Source of the DNA: Allodiplogaster sudhausi
Taxonomy: Eukaryota; Nematoda; Chromadorea; Rhabditida; Diplogasteridae
Length of the DNA: 64,000 bases
Assembly: GCA_945643635.1 (NCBI GenBank)
Contig: CALZFC010000243.1
Coordinates: 450,001 to 514,000, forward strand
Direction of reading: 5' to 3'
Every line of letters starts with the position of its first letter. Within the stretch, counting starts at the first letter, position 1. A model generated the notes under the pieces. It saw nothing but the letters and a program-made list of their open reading frames with translations. It searched no databases and was not told where the DNA came from. A program made the position numbers and the translations under genes. Positions 1 through 16,766 of the stretch are shown here, piece by piece.

Positions 1-1141
1 AAAAAATACTTTCATTCATTGTGGATATAAATACCAGTATAAATTACTTTAACTATAACTTTAATACGTACTTAAGACATAGATATAGCTTAAAGAGCAG
101 TACCCACACATAAATTCAAGCCGTTGATTATAAATGCGATAGCAAAACGAAACAAAAAATATGCGGAACCAGCGTGTAAAATAAAAGCAGGAAAATGTCG
201 TATTGGATTCGGAGAGGAATTCGAGAGGAAAACGGCATGAAACTGACCAAAATAGGAAGCTAAAAGAAAGACGGGAAAAAGCGAAAACATTAGTAAACGC
301 CAATAACCTGAAAAAAAGGCTGGAAAAAGGGACAATGAAGCATGGCAATATACACTTCATATTCATATGACTCTCGTACAGATGAACCTTGTACTGTAAA
401 TTTGATATTCTGATTCTACACGCCCGCTGCGGAACATTCCTACACTAATCAAAAATATTATTACCCACTTTTCCTACTACATTATTGCGAACAAGCTATT
501 TTTTTTTTTAATTCTTTTCTATTTTCCAAGAACTATCTACAGGTAATTTTTTAGGAGATAAATTATAATTGGCTACCAAGCCAACACATCTATGAGTGAG
601 AACTTTGGTGCCAGTTTTTATTTTGGTACAAATTCTTAATTTGTTCTTGACGAAATCCCTGGACAGTTCGCGATTATTCGAGGCTGTCGGCGGCACTCTT
701 CTGTTTCATTTATCACGTAATTGTATTTTTGAGCAGTTCTTTAACCTGATTTATTAGTTGTATACTCGATTGAAAAAGAAAATCCTATTTGGCGCCTTGC
801 CGGGTATTTTGCAGGTCGGGGGAAATGCTAGAGAACCTCTTATTTTGAATATCTGATGTCTTTTGTTCTTTATCGTCCGAATATTTTCCAAGCATATTGT
901 CAGATTTTTGTATATTAACTCTCGATATTAACTACTGAGCATGACGAAACTAGTTGTGTAGCCAACACAATTTTTAACCTGCAATAGTGTTAAGTATCTT
1001 TCCAATTTTACCAGCATGTTGTTCGATTTATAATCTTGATTGCTCCGTCCTTGATATTAGCGTGGTTTTTCTTGTCATTTGCAGAGACTTAATTAGAAAG
1101 GAGATCGGCTGTGCTTTCCAGGTAATATACACGTGCTAATC
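1..1141. other. Upstream/intergenic region, no gene recognised
   Basis: AT-rich sequence in front of the Hsp70 gene. Short open frames exist on the minus strand but none shows a recognisable domain, splice structure or composition unlike background. The block presumably contains the Hsp70 promoter. A single 10-bp GGAACATTCC at 431-440 fits the two-unit heat-shock element pattern (GAA-2-TTC), but one site 700 bp from the start codon is weak evidence. Confidence 0.5.
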
Positions 1142-6034
<4,893 letters not shown>

Positions 6035-6735
6035 AGAGTTTCAATCTCTGTTTCTCTTTATCTCTCGCCTTTCTCTCCCTTTGTCTTCTCTTTCGCTCCC
6101 TGCAGCTCTGTCTTTTTCTGTCTCGCCTAGAGCATTCGAATGTGCACCAGATAACATAACCAAGTCTGTGGTTGCTTAAGTGAAGTTTCCGCTGTTTTCT
6201 TTTGTGTGAATTTTCCATGAGATGCCTTTGTTCTTCCACAATTGTTCCATCTCGCACCTTTTACATGCCATGGTGTTTCTGATAATAGAACGGCCCCACG
6301 ATATAAGTATCCCTTTGATACGGTAATAAGTGGGTTGCTCTGTTAGAGGAGATACCTTATCCTTGTTCTGTTTACCTGTCCCATCTTTTCTAAAAGGTTG
6401 TTATGTTTGATGCACGCCGTCTTAAGGCAAGAATTGTTTGTCAAGGCGGTACTTATAAAATCTCATGACTGTTCCTAGGAAGGTAGGACTGAACGTGTTA
6501 GCTGATAGAATTAGTCTCCGAAGCATCTCGAGGTTTTCAGTTGTTTTGAACCGTTCCGTTGTTTTGACCGCTGGCCCTGAAAGGCTGCGATTGTTTAGTT
6601 GCCTCCGAGCTTTCTTTCCATTTACTAAAATGAAAGTTATTATAGTAATAATGACTTTAATTTGCAATCATTTTTTGTCCGATATTACAGTGTCTTTGTA
6701 GAGAAAGTACAATAAAGTTTCTGGAATATGATTTG
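6035..6735 (+). other. Probable 3' UTR of the Hsp70 gene
   Basis: The first 90 bases after the stop are pyrimidine-rich. The first clear AATAAA in the sense direction is at 6711-6716, giving a UTR of roughly 690 nt if it is used. No coding sequence is recognised here. Confidence 0.45.
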
Positions 6736-6969
6736 AGTTGTCGAGGAATCAGTAAACAAATGGAGTTTAGAAAATACCTGATGGTGAGTTAATTAATAGC
6801 AGCTTGCTTCCGGTTAAGTTGATCATTTACAAGAGTATGGATCAACTGCAATGATAGTAGGAACCGCTGGGGAACACGACAGAAAGAAAATAATCCTTGA
6901 GGGATTGAGAAGATGCTAGATATATGTAGATGTAAATAAAATTTTGCCACAATCAATTGCATCATCCAC

Positions 6970-6971
6970 AA

Positions 6972-7010
<39 letters not shown>

Positions 7011-7074
7011 TTTCTCTCTGTCTCTCTCTCTATCTCTTTCTCTCCCTCTCTCTCTCTGTCTCTCTCTCCCTTCC

Positions 7075-7109
<35 letters not shown>

Positions 7110-7136
7110 CAGTCTCTCCCTCTTTCTCTATCTCTC
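6970..7136. repeat. CT/TCTG microsatellite
   Basis: About 165 bases of almost pure CT dinucleotides with scattered TG, TA and CC interruptions. It opens several long frames of Ser-Leu repeats that are artefacts. It lies between the Hsp70 gene and the next promoter. Confidence 0.85.
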
Positions 7137-7377
7137 TTATGCTCACTTACACTTCTTTTCTTAATTCTGCTGCTACATCGCAGTTGTATCTTACTTCTTC
7201 TCTTCCGCAACGCACTGCCCTTTCTCATTCTTTCTTCGCGGAGGGACCGGACCGAAGTCAATTGACCCGGAAGCTTCAAAGAACAGCGAAAAGAAGATGC
7301 GAGATAACCTCTTCCGATGAATGGAATGAATGAAAGAATCTTCGAATTGCATTGATAAATGGAGCATGGCACACGGG

Positions 7378-7384
7378 TATAAAA
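7378..7384 (+). promoter_or_regulatory. TATA box of the Gly/Tyr-rich secreted protein gene
   Basis: TATAAAA in the context ACGGGTATAAAAGAG, followed 20-60 bases later by a CAGT-rich stretch that could hold the transcription start. It sits 350 bp before the start codon; the space between is filled by a CT tract ending in TTGCAG at 7688-7693, so a 5' UTR intron is possible. A TGATAA motif at 7353-7358 could be a GATA-factor site. Function is inferred from position only. Confidence 0.55.
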
Positions 7385-7474
7385 GAGAACGGCGCTCAGC
7401 TGCGAGTCAGTACAGTTCAGCCAGCAGTTCAGTCTCCCCAGAATCAGTGGGAGCTTCCGCTGATTCAGAAGCTC

Positions 7475-7690
7475 GCGCTATCTCTCACTCTCTCTATCTC
7501 TCCCTCTCTCTCCATCTCTCTCTCCCTCCCTCTCTCTCCATCTCTCTCCCTCCCTCTCTCACTCTCTCTCTCCCTCTCTCTCTCCCACTCTCTCTCTCAC
7601 TCTCTCACTCTTTCACGCACTCTCTCTCACTCTCTCTCTCTCTCCCTCTCCGTCTCTCTCTCTCTCCCTGTTTCTCTATTTTTCCTATTG
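7475..7690. repeat. CT microsatellite in the 5' leader
   Basis: About 215 bases of CT/CCCT/CACT repeats between the TATA box and the start codon of the secreted-protein gene. Its end (TTTTTCCTATTGCAG) looks like a polypyrimidine tract plus splice acceptor, so it may be intronic. Confidence 0.8.
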
Positions 7691-7727
7691 CAGACTTTTC
7701 TCTCGTCGTCTGCCATCTCTCTTCACA

Positions 7728-8449
7728 ATGCGCTCTTCTCTCCTCGCTCTACTTGTCGTAGTTGTCTCGAGTGCGAGCGCACATTGTAAGTGATTTCTCC
7801 AACCAAGTCACTGATTAATATTTTAACTTTTTAGAATTGTTAAAAGTATGCCCTAATTAGCAGCCGTTTCTGATAGATCTCATGTTGAAATTAGCTTAGA
7901 TTTCAATGGTGCAGTAATATGGCAGAGACAATTTAGTGTACGGCTACTACGGCGATGGCGCCTACCACGGAGGCAAGTACGGAGATCGGCACTATGGTGA
8001 CCATGGACATGAAGCAGCATATCAGAAGTAAGGAAAGAGAGAGAGAGAGGGAGAGAGAGAGAGGGAGAGAGAATTTCCTTTCAGGACCGATAGTGCATGA
8101 CGACGATGATTAATGATGATTTCATGTTGATTTTAAACCCACAGTTACCAGAAAACCATATTTCATGTACTCATTATTAAAACAGAACCACAAATTCTGT
8201 GCCAATTCCAGGAAGTTCGACCACGGTGAGCACGGAGAATACGACAGCTACAAGTATGGCGGATACGGAAGTCACAGCAAGGGAGAGGAGTACGGCAGCG
8301 AGTACGAGGCAGGAAAGGAGGGTGGACACTATGACAGAGGACAGGAGGAGTACAGTAAGGGATACGGTCGGTACTACGGTGGCCACGGAGGATACCACCA
8401 CCAGCCATACGTCCACTACGTGCCGCCATACTACGGAGGAGATCACTAA
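7728..8449 (+). CDS. Small secreted Gly/Tyr/His/Glu-rich protein, 3 exons
   Basis: Exons 7728-7785, 7937-8027 and 8212-8449 join in phase (387 nt, 128 aa). Residues 1-18 form a signal peptide (MRSSLLALLVVVVSSASA) and the start follows a clean CTCTTCACA leader. The mature part is low complexity: YGYYGDGAYHGGKYGD near the N terminus, acidic/basic SKGEEYGSEYEAGKEGG in the middle, and YYGGHGGYHHQPYVHY near the end. No cysteine is present in the mature protein. Such composition is found in nematode cuticle-associated proteins and in YGGYG-type antimicrobial peptides, but the family cannot be assigned. A GA-rich run follows exon 2 inside intron 2, and AATAAA at 8551-8556 is a good polyadenylation signal. 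A strong TATA box suggests high, regulated expression. Confidence 0.85.
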
Positions 8450-8744
8450 CCATGCGCGATCTACCAAAACATTTCCGCCCGTCACATTTATTATGGCGAT
8501 ATCCTGAGCTGCCAATGCAGGACTAATCGTAAGAATCTTCCGAACAAAAGAATAAACACATCTTGAACTTCAAGATCAATCCCTTCAGCACTTCAACATT
8601 CTCTTTTACAATACATACCAATTGTGAATAACAACACTGATCACTCTATTGAAATGTGCGCAATGTCTGCAGAGAAAAGTCAAGAGAGGAAAGCCTTCGA
8701 CAGCCTATTAATGTCCTTTTATCACCAAGCACTTTTGGAAGTAC

Positions 8745-9097
8745 TCATAATCGAGTGACTTCAGGAAGGAAGGGAGAAGGAAGGAAGTCGAGAGGGCAGG
8801 AGTATGTGCACGAGAGGTCATCATGCTTCTTGGAGAGTGGAGTCTTCCGCGCGAGAGGAGAGAGCGGTTTAGACGGTCGGGAGGAGAGCGCTGGGCGCGG
8901 GGCGCGCGAGGATCGCGCGCGCCGCAGGAGATCCTCCTCTTTCGAGAGGATGCACGTCAACTCGACCATCGCAGCCTCCAGCCGAGCGGCCAGCAACAGA
9001 CGGCGATGATACAGGGCGATTGCTCTAAAAAGCACTAGAGAGAAAGAGAAAGAGAAAGAGAGAGAGAGAGAGGGAGAGAGCGAGAGAGAGAAAGAGC

Positions 9098-9138
<41 letters not shown>

Positions 9139-9698
9139 GGGGAGAGAAAGAAAAAAGAACAACCCCAAAAGACTTTCAAAGAGAATTGTGCCAAAAAACA
9201 GCGTTGTAATAGATAAATGAATAGAAGAAAACAGATATATAAATACATATAATAAAAGAGATATACAAAGTAATATATGAAAATGGGTATATGATTGAAT
9301 AATACAAGGACGAATATAACCGACTGAGGCGCATGCCTAGCGACAACGATGAGCCGTGCGTGCAGCTGCGCCCTCAGCAGATCGACAACGACCGAGTGGA
9401 ACTCGGCCGTGACGATGCGGCCATTGATTGCCAGGATGACGTCGCCGTCTCGTAGACCGTTCCGGGCAGCGATGCCGCCCTCTCGAACACCGTCCACGTA
9501 CGAATAGCGGAGTGGGGAAGGAGATTCTTTCAACTCGACCACATGCGACTGGATCGAGAAGCCAAAGGGGACGTCGACCTTGCTCCGGCTCACAACTACG
9601 GTTCTCCGTTGTCGGTTGAGCGCCGGGTCTGGCAGGATGGATTGATCTTCCGTGAATTGGTCAACTACAGCTGAAGACGGCTTAGACGATGAGCAGCA
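8745..9698 (-). CDS. PDZ protein of the tamalin/CYTIP type, 3' two exons (5' end not found)
   Basis: Two exons on the minus strand, 9698-9325 and 9024-8745, join in phase (CA|A). The first carries a PDZ domain: the ligand-loop strand reads RTVVVSRSKVDVPFGFSIQS, followed by GGIAARNGLRDGDVILAING and a helix EFHSVVVDLLRA. The second starts with a helical Arg/Leu/Glu-rich segment (YHRRLLLAARLEAAMVEL) and ends basic and Ser-rich, stopping at 8745-8747. The PDZ plus following leucine-rich helix is the tamalin (GRASP)/CYTIP arrangement, adaptors that link receptors to cytohesin Arf-GEFs. No ATG is available in the upper exon, which opens after a TTTAAG acceptor, so at least one 5' exon lies between 9.7 and 10.3 kb; I could not identify it. 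A GA tract fills the single intron seen. Confidence 0.7.
9040..9160. repeat. GA microsatellite in the PDZ gene intron
   Basis: About 120 bases of GA/GAAA/GCGA repeats just upstream, in sense direction, of the last exon of the minus-strand PDZ gene. On the coding strand it is CT and so extends the polypyrimidine tract. Confidence 0.85.
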
Positions 9699-10331
9699 CT
9701 TAAATATAATTCGTTCAACTATATTCCATACTAGCTATAGTCCCTTTCAGACAGGCGTCATAGAGTGAACGTTTGGAAAAGGCAAGTGAAAAGTAGAGAG
9801 AGCCAACTAACGTCTTCCATGAAAACGGAGAGGAACAACGCGGAAAATGATCCGGCTGAAAGTGAACTGCCCCAAATGATAGGCGTGGCTAATTGCAGCT
9901 CACAATCAGTCTTCCCTTCCTTAACCCCAAATCGAGCACACACCATTCATCGTGCACTTTTCCCCCCACCCACATTTCACTTTCCACTGGCGATATCTCC
10001 ACTTCTATCCATCCATTTGTTAAGGGAATTTCAACTAAATGATCTTGCGATCACCGCGCGCTTGTTCCTTCTCCAACATTCTGATACATATCTTTTCGTC
10101 TGAAATGAACACTTCTGTTCTGATCAGTTAAATCCCACCAAAATGATCTCATTAATTCTGCAGCCTTGTTCCACTCACTTAACAATCTCCAGAACGTGAT
10201 CCCTTTATCTGTAATAAATATTTGTACATCGTCAAGAAAAAAGGTGCACTTATTCAAGAAAAATGTTTGTAATAGATGTATAAATAGAAGAAACTACACT
10301 TATACAGGAATGGAGAAACAATATGTAGTAC

Positions 10332-11017
10332 CTAGAGAGTACCGAGAGGTAGAGTGAAAGACAGCGATTCGGTCCACCCTGCGCCCACACTTCGGAGGTA
10401 CTGCAAAGAGGGGGCTTGATTTCCTTTTTTCCAAACGAAGAAATGTCACTAGATACTGCACGGGAAACAGGATGAAGTAAGAGTCGAGGCGGAGAGAGTA
10501 AAAAGAGAATTTGTATGTCAAAATATGGGCGGAGTATGGCTCCCGGAACACCCAATATCTGTGTGCCTCCTGCTATAGGGTACCTTTTTAATCGTGAAGA
10601 AAAGGAGAAAACAATTACAAGATTGCACCGTACCTGAAAAGTGGCTTCCCACGAGATGAGAATTCCTGTCCAGAGAGCGACTCCGAGAATGGAGACGAGG
10701 AGGTAGCGACGGATCGAGGAGCGAGCAGAAGAGGGCTCACTGCAGAGGGCGAAGCGGGCAAAGGCAGCGATGCTCATCAACCACACAAACGGCAGACCGA
10801 ACACGCCCATCAATGTGTACCTCAAGGAGAAGAACTTTGCGTAGCCAACTCTTCAAGTCAGTTCTAATACTTCAAAGTAATCATGATAGTAACAATTGAC
10901 AGCAGTTCCCGGAACAAAAGTACAGTACCCCTCATCCTTTTACCCAACATAAAGAGAAACAACCGACTTCCTGCACAGCGCGACCTTGTCCTCGTCACTC
11001 ATCTTTCCCATGTCCAT
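10332..11017 (-). CDS. pen-2: PEN-2, gamma-secretase subunit, complete, 3 exons
   Basis: Presenilin enhancer 2, the small integral membrane subunit that triggers presenilin endoproteolysis in gamma-secretase. Exons 11017-10968, 10820-10634 and 10400-10332 sum to 306 nt, giving 101 aa, the same length as human PEN-2 (family knowledge). Seen in order: an acidic start ending in VALCRK (cf. LCRK in the human protein), the first hydrophobic segment YTLMGVFGLPFVWLM, a loop with SSIRRYLLVSILGVALWTG (cf. QIRQYVIRSAIGFVLWT), WEATFQ, then GWTESLSFTLPLGTL at the C terminus, matching the DYLSFxxPLG signature with ES in place of DY. The splice choices were decided by this alignment; a longer frame read through intron 2 is not supported. 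It lies head-to-tail with prolidase upstream (364 bp gap). Confidence 0.93.
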
Positions 11018-11380
11018 TTTTGGTGTGGAAGATGGAGCCTCCGACGCCCCTCTTTAGACAATGAGCTCTGTCCAGGTCTTCCCTTTTACTCGTACAGGAC
11101 CATCGGATATTTCACAGTCACAACCGGCGCTTTAAATACTGTAGTCATTTAAAATATCTATTTCTTTATCAGGAAAGCTATCATAGCTCATCTACCGCGT
11201 CAGTATATTGTGTGAAAGTAAACAGATATATACATTACATTATAGTAGTGGAAGGCACATATGGAATGTGTGAGTAAGGAGGCACCAGTTACAGTATATG
11301 ATATATGGTTGGTGCTTATTGTTAGCTAAATGCACCACTCTCCGGTTTGGTGCAAAGTGAGAAAAGGAATGGCTCGGAGC

Positions 11381-14300
11381 CTAGCGAGCAGCCATGAATG
11401 CCTCAATCTCGTCGACCGTACGCGGCAGCTGCGACATGTTCTCGTTCGGCTTCTCCTTCCAGATCACAACGTCGTCTTCGATTCGGACCTCAAGTGTAGG
11501 AGTCTTTGATAGTGAGTTGGACATCTTTCAAGATACTTTGAATGGAGCTTAAAATCTACCGTACTCTATTGTCTGCATCTCTCGTTTTGCATATTCTTTT
11601 TGATGATTACGGTAGTTTCAAAGTCCCTGGATAGCCTCTTTAAACTCTAGGAGAAGAATGGCGAAAGAGTATTTCGAAAGACACGTACTCCGCCAGATCC
11701 TCTGAAGCTGTCGATCTTCTCCTTGACGAGGAACTTGGCGAGTTCGGGATTCGCGAACGCATCATCGAGCAGAGTGTCGATGAAGTAGCAGCCGGGCTCG
11801 ATCGTGATCACCATGCGCTCCCTGTTAAGGACATAGAGCGAATGATTGAAAAGAGGGGAACAAAAGGGTTGCAGGATGGTCTTACAGAGAAGAAGAGTAC
11901 GGTACGTAAAAATGGGGTCTATAAGAAAGGGGGTTGTAAAAAAAGGCCTTTTTGTAGAACAGAAAAGAACAGCGTCTTTTGAACTAGCACGAAATAACAA
12001 CTGACTGAAGTGTCCTTGTCGTTCGCAGTGACTTGAGTCCAGGGAGTTCGGAGCGTGGTTCAGCGTCGCCGAGGTATCCGCCGACGTCGTGGACGTCGAG
12101 GCCGAGGAAGTGGCCGAGGCCGTGCGGCATGAACACGGCGCCAAGGCGCGCCTCAACAACTACGATGTTTTCTTGCTATTTCAGGTCAGGTATTTTTCCA
12201 TTTCACGGCAGCCACTCGAAGCGAATAATCAGATTAGCACATAAAAAAACTAATTAGGGTATATAATTAATTAAAAGAAAGGCCCAGGTCCTCCAAAATA
12301 TCCCACGCCAGTAGGAAATGCTTACAGCATGCTAAATAAATAGTTAGCAAACCCCGAGCATTTCATCGACATCTCCGACGAGCAATCCGGCTGCTTTCAA
12401 GTCCTCCAGAATGCATCGCTCAGCCAGGAGGTGCATTTCGGTCCAGCGGATGCCTAACGATTAGAAAAGACAATCGTTTTGGACGACGATGAAAAGGGCA
12501 AAATGGTGAATGCGCTCACCAGGCTTGGCCTTGTCGAGGACGGCCAAATTGGCGCGGAGCACAGCATTGTATATGGTCTTCTGCTTCTCGGTGAACTTCC
12601 CGCTCACGGGGAACGACGTCGTAATGTCCGAGGCTAAAATGGATCCTATTTAGTGCTGAAATTTTACCCTTTTTCGATCCTTGAATCCCCTGGATCCGGG
12701 GGGCACAAGGGTCGAAAACGGTAAATCCCGTTATTAAAAAAATATTATTTGCATAAGTAACAGATTTTACGATAACAAATATAAAAATGTAATTGCGACC
12801 AGGGATGTCCAAAACCAGGCCCGGGCCCGTGGGGCATGCGGGCCCGGGCCCACTTTGGACATCCCTGACTCTAGAAAGAAGCAAGGCCGAACGAACCGTA
12901 GCAGTTGTACTCGGGTCCCATGTCGAAGAGACACATGTCGCCGTCTGCCAGCTCGCGCGCATTCGGTGCGTTGGCGTGGCCGTAGTGAATGATCGAGCCG
13001 TTACAGCCCCTCCAAGAGCAAGTCTTTTTCGAAAACATGAAGAAACTAGGACAGAACTTTGAATCAATTTTCAAGGTAATTACCGCTTGTTTTTTTTTAA
13101 ATAAATATTATACTATTTTATTTTTTATTACTATTTCAGGGGCAATATATTGAGCGCTCTGATGTGACACAGGAGAGTTATATCTATCAACTGTCTCCAG
13201 AATCGCAACGATTACTCACGAAGCAGCAATGCACGTGTAAGCGAGATGACGACATCCACCCGTGTAATAGGAAGTGTGTCGGAAGACACTAAAATTATTT
13301 CATTTCAAAAGCTGGATCAAATCAGACAACATCAGTTTTGGCTGTTGAGTAGTAAAGAGACCATGTAAACGGCAGAAAAAATAAAAATTTGCCCACCTCT
13401 CGATTTGGTACTCGTAGAGACCGGGCGCAACGTGTTTCATGGCTGCTTTGTGTGCATCCGACGCAATCTTGCTGGCGTAGCGGAGAACTTCGAGTTCTTC
13501 GTCCGTCTTCAACACTCGCAGCTCCGCCATCGCGGGATACAGAATCGAATGGTCCACGGTGAAGCTTGAAATAACATTTATTACTTTTTTCCATCTTTAA
13601 TTGCTCGGCCTTAAAGTTTTCAATTTGCGAATGCGATTTATTATTTAAGCAACACTTCTTCTTATTTTAGATGTATTGAAAAAAATTTCCACCTTTCTAT
13701 TCCCTTAAACGTCGCCGGCTGAAGAATGTTGCCACTGTCCGAGTTATCGGCCTTCTACAAAGAAGAATCCTTATTATGAAACATTTCCTAAACAATCAAA
13801 AACCAACAATAAGTGAAAGGATGCTACAAAATTCAAACCAGTAAGAGGAGCTTCTTGGCGGGAAGTTGAAGCAGAGTATTCTTCATGACGTCCCCGTCGT
13901 TGAAGAACACCTTGTCCACTTCATACTTCTGCTTGAACCAGTCTTCACCGTTGATTCTGGCAAGAAGCAAAACGGGATACCAACGAATATCATTTATTCG
14001 TTACAAATAAAATTGCTTAACGAGTAAAGTAGTGGCGACTGGTTTTTCTTTCAGAAGTCTACAAACCAAACCAACTTTCCATCCCAAATAGCATAAGATG
14101 GATGGAGTTTCGGGGGGAAGAGAATGGACGCGCCGGTGTCCACGTCGATGGCGCCGAAGCAATCGCTCTCGTGGACGCCGAATGCCCAGAAGAAGTACGA
14201 CTCCTGCAAGACAAGCGACTTGGCTCAGCAACAACACTACCAACAAGGGTCATGCATTAATATAATCGTGCCGAGATCGAGATTGAGCTGCGAACCTGTC

Positions 14301-14478
14301 GGAAGGGCAAGTCGTCGGCGTCCGTGTTGTAGCGCAGGCGCTCGCTGCCGCCTTGGAGGAAGACGACCGAGTGAGGCGCAACTCCTTGCTCCTTCAACGC
14401 TGTCACGAGCCGCTGCCGATTCAGCGAGAACAACTTTGCTGACACGCGCAGACTGTTCTTTCCGAGTTGGAACGACAT
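11381..14478 (-). CDS. Prolidase (Xaa-Pro dipeptidase, M24B), complete, 12 exons
   Basis: Cytosolic Mn-dependent dipeptidase that cleaves dipeptides with C-terminal proline, homologous to human PEPD. Exons (minus): 14478-14296, 14203-14076, 13956-13839, 13754-13693, 13564-13397, 13288-13220, 13009-12897, 12633-12520, 12453-12353, 12175-12006, 11821-11689, 11488-11381; 1467 nt, 488 aa (human 493). All five metal ligands are in recognisable context: LFDMG and ASDIT (two Asp), [14 protein letters not shown] (His), [10 protein letters not shown] (Glu) and VRIEDDVV (Glu). The N-terminal creatinase-like domain contains the [17 protein letters not shown] stretch typical of PEPD. It ends [12 protein letters not shown]. 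Intron 7 contains a 65-bp perfect-stem hairpin described separately. The start is the first Met of an exon whose frame is uninterrupted. Confidence 0.95.
12801..12865. repeat. 65-bp GC-rich hairpin in prolidase intron 7
   Basis: Arms AGGGATGTCCAAA and TTTGGACATCCCT are exact reverse complements, followed inward by GGCCCGGGCCC paired with its complement and an 11-base loop. It lies in otherwise AT-rich intron sequence, so it looks like a tiny foldback/MITE insertion. Confidence 0.85.
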
Positions 14479-15593
14479 CTAGAAAGCAACAAGTCCAAAA
14501 CGGTCGATTCTTAGAGAAGGAAATGACTCCCATCACCACGTGGGAGATAAGAGCCCCTCACGCAAACTATAAGCTTCGCAACCGATAACGAACTAACCCG
14601 CGAGCGAACAATGGGAAATTTTCAAGCTCGGGAAATTTAGTGTGATTACCATGTACACTTTCCTTCATATATGCATACATGCCGGTTTCCAACCATAATC
14701 GGAGGCGACTTTTAACACCAAAATTTACAAATTTGTACGTAATTCTACATATTTTATGCTGTTAAAGTTTTAAAAAAATAATCACGAATTGTAAAGCGTT
14801 CAAGAACGCGTTTACTGCATTGCGTAGAAAATTAAGACGAGGGAGAACAAGATTAACTATAAAAGAAATAACGCACTTTCAACGAGAAAACATAAAAGGT
14901 AATCAAGGAAAAGAAAAAAAGAACTGTTAACAATGCTAAATTGAAATGTATGAATATTCAGCGAGGTATACGACTTTAGTAATCTCAATTTCAAATCACA
15001 GTAAAATATCTGATACGAATCTGTATTGCATTATCTATATATCTATCTATCTATATTTATCTATATTTAGTCTTCAATTTGATTAAATTTTCTAAACCTC
15101 TGATGGTGACTGAAGAAAGGAATGATATTCAGGGACGTATTAATAGGCAAAAATATGGGTGTGTGGCTAATATAACAAAAAAGGGAAAATTAAGTACAAA
15201 AACATAATGTTCGCTGAGTTACTATCCATAAGCTGCACAGACAATTTGGTTGTATTAGCAGTTTTAATATTAACAAACATCACTCTACATATTCAGATGT
15301 CTAGCTCTCATCTATCATATCTCTAGTTTTATGTTAATATATACAAATTCATGCGAAAACAACGTGCAATATAAAAAAGCGTCCTTTCTCGGGTTACGAT
15401 GGGATAAAAAAGTATTTATTGATTTGCTGTAATTAATCTCATAATAGAAAGATTGTTTTGTACTTCCTCTATCAATATGCCGAAATGCAGCCTTGTCCAA
15501 CATCGAAATCCCAAATCCTGTCAGGTACTTTCCCATATCCTCTCCTGATTCCGAAGACCCTGCCATCTCCCTCTCTTTGTCTGATCTTCTTTC
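14479..15593. other. AT-rich intergenic region
   Basis: Between the start of prolidase and the stop of the nuclear receptor gene, both on the minus strand. It includes a short ATCT microsatellite near 15035-15068. Nothing coding was recognised; it should hold the prolidase promoter and the receptor 3' UTR. Confidence 0.5.
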
Positions 15594-16724
15594 TCATCTC
15601 CTCTCCGTCACTGCATCTCCTGCTGTTGAGTACGTCATTGCGGAGATGCCCTGGAAATTAGTACTGTCGCACTACAGTTGCACAAAAAACAGAGAAAAGG
15701 GATAAATAAAAACATAGAGGCCCGTTCATAGAAAATTGATTATCTATTTGCGTTCAGAAAAAGTAATATTCAAAATGATAGCAAAACAAAAGATATATTC
15801 TTTTACATTATCACTACAGTATCCAAATCCCTCACCGCTGATCCTGTCCTGGTGTTGTCAGCCTTGATCCCGAGTGTAGTCTCTCTGACAAGCGAATTGA
15901 GGCGGAAGAGATTGAACATGTCGATGATCTGCAGCGATTCGTTCTTCTTTGCTGCCACCTTCTGAAACAAGCCACAACAACATTAAACACTGAATACATT
16001 CAGCCATTTGTCTGTCATGGATTTCAGGTTATAAATTACAAGAACTTAAAATGAATTAGAATTTAGTAAGAGTGGTGAAAAGATAATGAAAAGGAAGAAA
16101 TTCAAATCTCCCGCCCTACCCGGATAGTCGGGATCCTGAGCAGAATGTTCGCGAAACGGTCATGCGCCTCTGCTCCGTAGAGTCGCTGGACGTGCTTGAA
16201 GAGAGCGGCCATGAGCTTCTTCTGCTCCGCTGCGACGTTTCGCTGGCTCGCCGAGTCCAGGCCGTCGGTGTCTGTAAAAAGGATCCGGAAATTTAAAAAA
16301 AAACACTCTGTAAAAACAAAATTTAACGAAATTACTTGGATACTCCTTGTCATATGGACATTTAATTAAAGATTTAATTGTCATAGGTATAAAGCTTTTC
16401 GAAAGTATACACCAAAAGGATAATGGTGTACATGTAGATCTTTTCCATTAATAAGAATGCAATCTGAAAGCAACCAATCAAACAGCATTAGCAATCACTT
16501 TGAAGTGTTGGGAAAAGTGAAAACCACCTGTTAGACAAAGATCTGAAACATTTTAAACTATCACTATGTCGAAAGTAATCAAGAGAACGAGAATCAGAAC
16601 TGATAAGAATAATTTTTCATATTTCCGTATTAGTCTTTTTTCATATGTACGGGATCTTAAAAAATACTTTTATGAAGGGCGAAAAGGGGGTCATGGATAG
16701 AGTGAGAGAGAGAGACAGAGAGAT

Positions 16725-16766
<42 letters not shown>

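Noticed and set aside
8163..8515. Antisense and alternate frames over exon 3 of the Gly/Tyr-rich gene
   Set aside because: They are shadows of a GC-rich repetitive exon; the chosen frame has a signal peptide and phase-consistent splicing.
10250..10825. 191-codon frame continuing PEN-2 past its second exon
   Set aside because: It reads through an intron. A downstream exon restores the family C terminus GWTESLSFTLPLG and the expected length of 101 residues.
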